Positions 61,962-64,000 of a stretch of 64,000 nucleotides of DNA are shown here, in pieces. The position numbers and the translations under genes are program-made. The notes below the pieces were generated by a model. It searched no databases. It was not told where the DNA came from and worked only from the letters and a program-made list of their open reading frames with translations. The stretch covers positions 4,289,501 to 4,353,500 of the forward strand of contig NZ_CP150917.1 in NCBI RefSeq assembly GCF_039908645.1, written 5' to 3'. The stretch comes from Pseudomonas helvetica (lineage in GTDB: Bacteria > Pseudomonadota > Gammaproteobacteria > Pseudomonadales > Pseudomonadaceae). Every line of letters begins with the position of its first letter. Position 1 is the first letter of the stretch.

Positions 61962-62600
61962 TCAGCTGCTCGGTGTGTCGGTATCGCGCTTGCGCTTGTT
62001 GCCCATGCGCACGCCGATGTCCATCAGGAACTGGAAGAAACCTTCCTGATCTTCCAGCACGTTGCTCCAGAACGGCGAGTGATACAGCGCGACAGCGCCG
62101 TGCACCAGCGCCCAGGAAGCGCAGTAGTGGAAGTACGGCGGCACGTCTTCAAGCTTGCCTTCGCTGATGCGGCCCTTGATCAACAAGGTCAGGCGTTCGA
62201 AGTTGGAGGCGCGAATCTTGTGCAACTCCTCGACCATCTCCGGCACCTGATTGCCCTTGACCACCTTCTCTTCCAGGCGATCGAACAACCGGTAACGTTG
62301 CGGATCGCGCATGCGGAATTCGAAATAGGCCCGGGACAGGGCTTCCTTATCCTTATCGACATCGGCAGAGTGCAGCAGCTCGTTCAGGTCACGCTCGTAA
62401 TCGAGCATCAGGCGCAGATAGATCTCCGCCTTGGACTTGAAGTGCTTGTAGATGGTGCCTTTGCCGATACCCACGGCATCAGCGATCATCTCGACGGTGA
62501 CACTGTCTTCACCTTGTTCGAGGAACAGCTTGAGCGCGGTGTCGAGAATTTCTTGCTCGCGGCGACGAAACTCACGGACCTTACGAGGTTCTTTATGCAT
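61962..62600 (-). CDS. TetR-family transcriptional regulator
   Basis: This 212-residue regulator has an N-terminal HTH (DSVTVEMIADAVGIGKGTIY, KHFKSKAEIY) and an all-helical ligand domain. It is divergent from the class V aminotransferase with 79 bp between starts, so control of that gene is likely. Confidence 0.87.
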   Translation of the reverse strand: MHKEPRKVREFRRREQEILDTALKLFLEQGEDSVTVEMIADAVGIGKGTIYKHFKSKAEIYLRLMLDYERDLNELLHSADVDKDKEALSRAYFEFRMRDPQRYRLFDRLEEKVVKGNQVPEMVEELHKIRASNFERLTLLIKGRISEGKLEDVPPYFHYCASWALVHGAVALYHSPFWSNVLEDQEGFFQFLMDIGVRMGNKRKRDTDTPSS

Positions 62601-62679
62601 AAGAAAAGGTCTGTAGGGGTCAAAATACGAAGCCGCGTATTATGCCTAACTTGCGCCAAATTGCACGGATCATCCGACC

Positions 62680-63813
62680 ATGACTATGTTTCTTGATGAA
62701 TTTGTACAGGCTCCAGGCCTGCGTTATTTGAATCATGCAGCCGTTGCACCCTGGCCAAATCGCGCCGCCACGGCGGTGACACGCTTCGCTCAAGAGAACG
62801 TTTTACTGGGCGCACGGGACTATTCGGACTGGATGGACCTGGAACAACGCCTGCGTGAACGGCTGATGCGCCTGCTTAATGCACCGTCGACGGATGATGT
62901 GGCGCTGGTCAAAAATACTTCTGAAGCATTGTCTTTTGTCGCCTTCGGACTGCCATGGCAAAGCGGCGACCAGATCGTCATCAGCGATGAGGAATTCCCT
63001 TCCAATCGCATTGTCTGGGAAGCATTGGCGGCACAGGGCGTGGAAGTGGTGCAGGCCAGTCTCACCGGCGATGACCCGGAAGGCGCCCTGTTGGCAGCCT
63101 GCGGACCGCGCACCCGGTTGATGTCGGTGAGCGCGGTGCAATTCGCCAGCGGTCTGCGCCTCGACTTGCAACGCCTGGGTGCCGGCTGCAAACAACAGAA
63201 CGTGCTGTTTTGCATCGACGCCATCCAGCAGCTGGGCGCCCTGCCCTTCGACGTCCAGAGCTATCAATGCGACTTCGCCATGGCCGACGGCCACAAATGG
63301 CTGCTCGGACCAGAAGGCCTGGGGGTGTTTTATGTGCGCAGCGAATTGCGTGAACAGCTGAAACTGCACGAGTTCGGCTGGCACATGCTCGAACATATGG
63401 GCGATTACACTCGCACCGGATGGGAACCGGCCAAGAGTGCACGACGCTTTGAATGCGGCAGCCCGAACATGCTCGGGGCGATGGCGCTGGAAGCCAGCCT
63501 GTCGTTATTGGAAGAAGTCGGCATGGAGCACGTCGCCGCACTGATCGCCGAGCGCGTGAAATGGCTGCAGGACGGCCTGAGCGCAATTCCCGGCGTCGTA
63601 CTGCATAGCCCGCTGAATCCAGCCCGGCGCGGGGGGATTCTTTCGTTCAGTATCGATGGCATCGATACTCAGACCGTTTATGAGGCCCTGAAAGCCGAAC
63701 AGGTGGTCTGTATCCCACGCGGCCCAGGCATTCGCTTTTCACCGCACTTCTACACCGAAAAGCGCGTGATTGACGAAACTGTCGCCATTGTCGCGTCGAT
63801 CGCCAAGCAGTGA
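62680..63813 (+). CDS. Class V aminotransferase-fold PLP enzyme
   Basis: This 377-residue enzyme has the cysteine desulfurase/isopenicillin-N-epimerase-like fold: LRYLNHAAVAPWPNRA, VALVKNTSEALSFVAFGLPW, CIDAIQQLGALPFD, and the PLP-binding Lys in FAMADGHKWLLGPEGLGVFY. The active-site Cys loop of desulfurases is not evident, so an aminotransferase, epimerase or kynureninase-like reaction is more likely. Substrate unknown. Confidence 0.85.
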   Translation: MTMFLDEFVQAPGLRYLNHAAVAPWPNRAATAVTRFAQENVLLGARDYSDWMDLEQRLRERLMRLLNAPSTDDVALVKNTSEALSFVAFGLPWQSGDQIVISDEEFPSNRIVWEALAAQGVEVVQASLTGDDPEGALLAACGPRTRLMSVSAVQFASGLRLDLQRLGAGCKQQNVLFCIDAIQQLGALPFDVQSYQCDFAMADGHKWLLGPEGLGVFYVRSELREQLKLHEFGWHMLEHMGDYTRTGWEPAKSARRFECGSPNMLGAMALEASLSLLEEVGMEHVAALIAERVKWLQDGLSAIPGVVLHSPLNPARRGGILSFSIDGIDTQTVYEALKAEQVVCIPRGPGIRFSPHFYTEKRVIDETVAIVASIAKQ

Positions 63814-63939
63814 GAACCCAAGCGAAGCGCCTGTATTCCAAATCTGTTTAAGAAACAGCAGGGGCAAACTGGACTCGGCGCAATAGTGATCAATACTTGA
63901 ACTGTCGGCGTGGCATCTCCCCCAAGTGTTGCGCCGATG

Positions 63940-63970
63940 AAGGTACCAAAGGACCGCGTACCTTTGTTTT
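63940..63970 (+). terminator. Possible terminator after the class V aminotransferase
   Basis: AAGGTAC (63940-63946) pairs with GTACCTT (63958-63964), followed by TGTTTT. It lies 127 bp after the stop, so it may belong to a gene beyond the window. Confidence 0.4.
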
Positions 63971-64000
63971 ACTCCTAATGGTCTTAACCCGGATTCACCC

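Overview
The window looks like a chromosomal segment of a fluorescent-group Pseudomonas. It has high-GC genes, Pseudomonas REP/REPIN repeats, DUF6124, RsmX-type regulatory RNAs, a GlxA-type regulator beside isonitrile hydratase InhA, and ETF/ETF-QO genes with a PsrA-like box. All calls come from reading the sequence; no database search was run.

Layout, left to right. 1-6.1 kb: an MscS-family channel (cut by the window edge), 2,5-diketogluconate reductase, and a phosphorelay made of an EvgS/BvgS-like hybrid kinase, a LuxR-type response regulator and a receiver-only protein lacking its phospho-acceptor Asp. 6.2-9.9 kb: an MFS transporter divergent from a GH15 glucoamylase-like enzyme. 9.8-15.2 kb is the most unusual region. 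A unit of about 369 bp (last 39 nt of the GH15 gene, a REPIN, last ~135 nt of a DUF6124 gene) is tandemly repeated. One copy has lost its REPIN and carries instead a 3.5-kb terpenoid cassette: a truncated dxr on the minus strand, then idi, a C-methyltransferase, a terpene synthase and a truncated ispH on the plus strand. Its architecture recalls the sodorifen/homosesquiterpene clusters of Serratia and Pseudomonas chlororaphis.

15.7-24.9 kb: a three-gene operon (membrane protein, membrane/epimerase fusion, alpha/beta-hydrolase fused to a PEP-synthase-like protein), glxA-type regulator and inhA, two tandem RsmX-like sRNAs, an ArsR/SRPBCC pair and an ADP-ribosylglycohydrolase. 25-27.6 kb: two paralogous exported halovibrin-like proteins. 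28.8-36 kb: quinohemoprotein amine dehydrogenase genes (alpha, radical-SAM maturase, gamma, beta), a HAD phosphatase and an aldehyde dehydrogenase, together able to turn primary amines into carboxylic acids. 36-39.2 kb: a transglutaminase, alpha-E and ATP-grasp operon.

39.5-50 kb: RraB, small envelope and cysteine-cluster proteins, a MocR regulator, an OmpA/DUF4398 pair, a periplasmic solute-binding protein, etfBA and the divergent etfD. 50-64 kb: an AraC regulator divergent from an alcohol dehydrogenase, three scattered paralogous lipoproteins, the dgoK-dgoA-iclR galactonate genes, GNAT and HD proteins, a P. fragi-like lipase, DUF1285 and DUF4823 proteins, moaA, a TetR regulator and a class V aminotransferase.
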